From Treponema sp. UBA937 (GTDB taxonomy: Bacteria; Spirochaetota; Spirochaetia; Treponematales; Breznakiellaceae), in contig DBDH01000011.1 of assembly GCA_002293455.1 (NCBI GenBank), positions 1 through 6,118 on the forward strand: a stretch of DNA of 6,118 nucleotides, given 5' to 3'. This document shows, one piece after another, positions 5,570 through 6,118 of this stretch. Numbering within the stretch: the stretch's first letter is position 1; each line of letters starts with the position of its first letter. Made by a program: the position numbers and the translations under genes. The notes under the pieces are model-generated. The model searched no databases. It saw nothing but the letters and a program-made list of their open reading frames with translations, and was not told the origin of the DNA.

Positions 5570-6031
5570 TTACAGCCGCATATCAAATCCCCTTTTGCTG
5601 GTTCCGCTGAAACCGAGGGATTCATAAAACCGGTGGGCACCGGTTCTTTCCGAACCGCTGAGGAGCTGTACTTTATAACAGTTTGACTCTTTGGCATATG
5701 CAACAGCCATTTCAATAAGGGCTTTTCCTATTCCCCGCCGCCTGTGGCTGCTGTCGGTAATAACGTTCTCGATAACGCCGAAGGGCCTTCCTCCGCGGGT
5801 CAGGTTGGGGATAATCGTTATGTTGCAGCTTCCGGCAAGCGTCCCCGCTTCTTCGGCAACAAAATACGCGTATTCTTTCTTCCCTTGAACATGGTCCCAA
5901 ACGTGAGCGATTGCCCCGGACAAGTTCTCGTTCTCATCTTTGGAAGCGGAGGACGTCTCCCCGGTTTCGAGCTGCCGGTACAGCCGGAGTAATTCCGCAA
6001 GGTCGCCGTATTCGGCTCTTCTGTAAATCAT
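5570..6031 (-). CDS. GNAT-family N-acetyltransferase
   Basis: This 153-residue single-domain enzyme would transfer an acetyl group from acetyl-CoA to an amine; the substrate cannot be told from sequence. The GNAT fold is seen in order: an N-terminal MIYRRAEYGDLAELLRLYRQ (1-20), the beta strands YAYFVAEEAGTLAGSCNI (55-72), motif A with VIENVITDSSHRRRGIGKAL (86-105), where R-R-R-G-I-G forms the acetyl-CoA pyrophosphate loop, and motif B with GAHRFYESLGF (131-141). The ATG at 6029-6031 is preferred over a TTG three codons upstream because AGGA lies 10 bases before the ATG, whereas it is only two bases from the TTG. A strong promoter precedes the gene. argS follows on the same strand 127 bp later; the two functions have no known link, so their pairing is probably positional. 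Confidence 0.9.
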   Translation of the reverse strand: MIYRRAEYGDLAELLRLYRQLETGETSSASKDENENLSGAIAHVWDHVQGKKEYAYFVAEEAGTLAGSCNITIIPNLTRGGRPFGVIENVITDSSHRRRGIGKALIEMAVAYAKESNCYKVQLLSGSERTGAHRFYESLGFSGTSKRGFDMRL

Positions 6032-6068
6032 GTTATTCAAATCCTGCGCCTACATGGCCGCCGCTGAA

Positions 6069-6096
6069 ATTATAAAACACATTGATTTATTATCAA
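6069..6096 (-). promoter_or_regulatory. Strong sigma70-type promoter of the acetyltransferase gene
   Basis: On the minus strand TTGATA (6096-6091) and a perfect TATAAT (6074-6069) are separated by 16 bp. Transcription would start near 6062, giving a leader of about 30 bases before the ATG at 6031. This is the best promoter match in the window. Confidence 0.6.
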
Positions 6097-6118
6097 GTGA
6101 GCTTGTTGCAAAACTCGG

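Noticed and set aside
1..6118. CRISPR array, tRNA or rRNA genes, or riboswitch
   Set aside because: No regularly spaced long repeats, cloverleaf-type sequence or conserved rRNA segments were seen on either strand.

Overview
The window looks like a bacterial chromosome segment from a spirochaete, probably a Treponema-like organism. That assignment rests mainly on the overall look of the arginyl-tRNA synthetase and is an inference, not a database result. It has two unlike halves: a phage-derived left part (about 1-3090) and an ordinary chromosomal right part (about 3340-6118), separated by an AT-rich junction that contains a truncated ATPase gene.

Left part. A very small minus-strand excisionase-like DNA-binding gene (17-181) diverges from a plus-strand capsid cassette of three intact genes. 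These are a Mu gpI-like prohead protease with a coiled-coil scaffold tail (276-1184), a lambda gpD-like head decoration protein (1201-1515) and a lambda gpE-like major capsid protein (1528-2520). A 12-bp inverted repeat follows the capsid gene. Then come two small, more AT-rich genes: a second excisionase-like helix-turn-helix protein (2595-2804) and a short basic putative DNA-binding protein (2817-3014). In the window there is no terminase, portal, head-tail connector, tail or integrase gene. The cassette is therefore either a prophage remnant, part of a rearranged or satellite-like element continuing to the left, or a retained capsid module. The best functional detail is an in-frame GTG with a good ribosome binding site inside the protease gene, which would give a free scaffold protein from the same frame.

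Junction. Direct repeats of an 11-base motif lie between the last small phage-side gene and an N-terminal fragment of an AAA_14-type ATPase on the minus strand. The fragment keeps Walker A but loses everything after about residue 82, which places a probable recombination breakpoint near 3085-3095. The 345 bp upstream of this fragment is AT-rich and holds a 9-bp inverted repeat and a possible promoter, but no gene.

Right part. All genes are on the minus strand. A GNAT-family acetyltransferase (5570-6031) with a strong sigma70-type promoter is followed, after 127 bp, by a full-length arginyl-tRNA synthetase gene argS (3685-5442). This half looks like ordinary core genome beside which the phage-derived segment sits.
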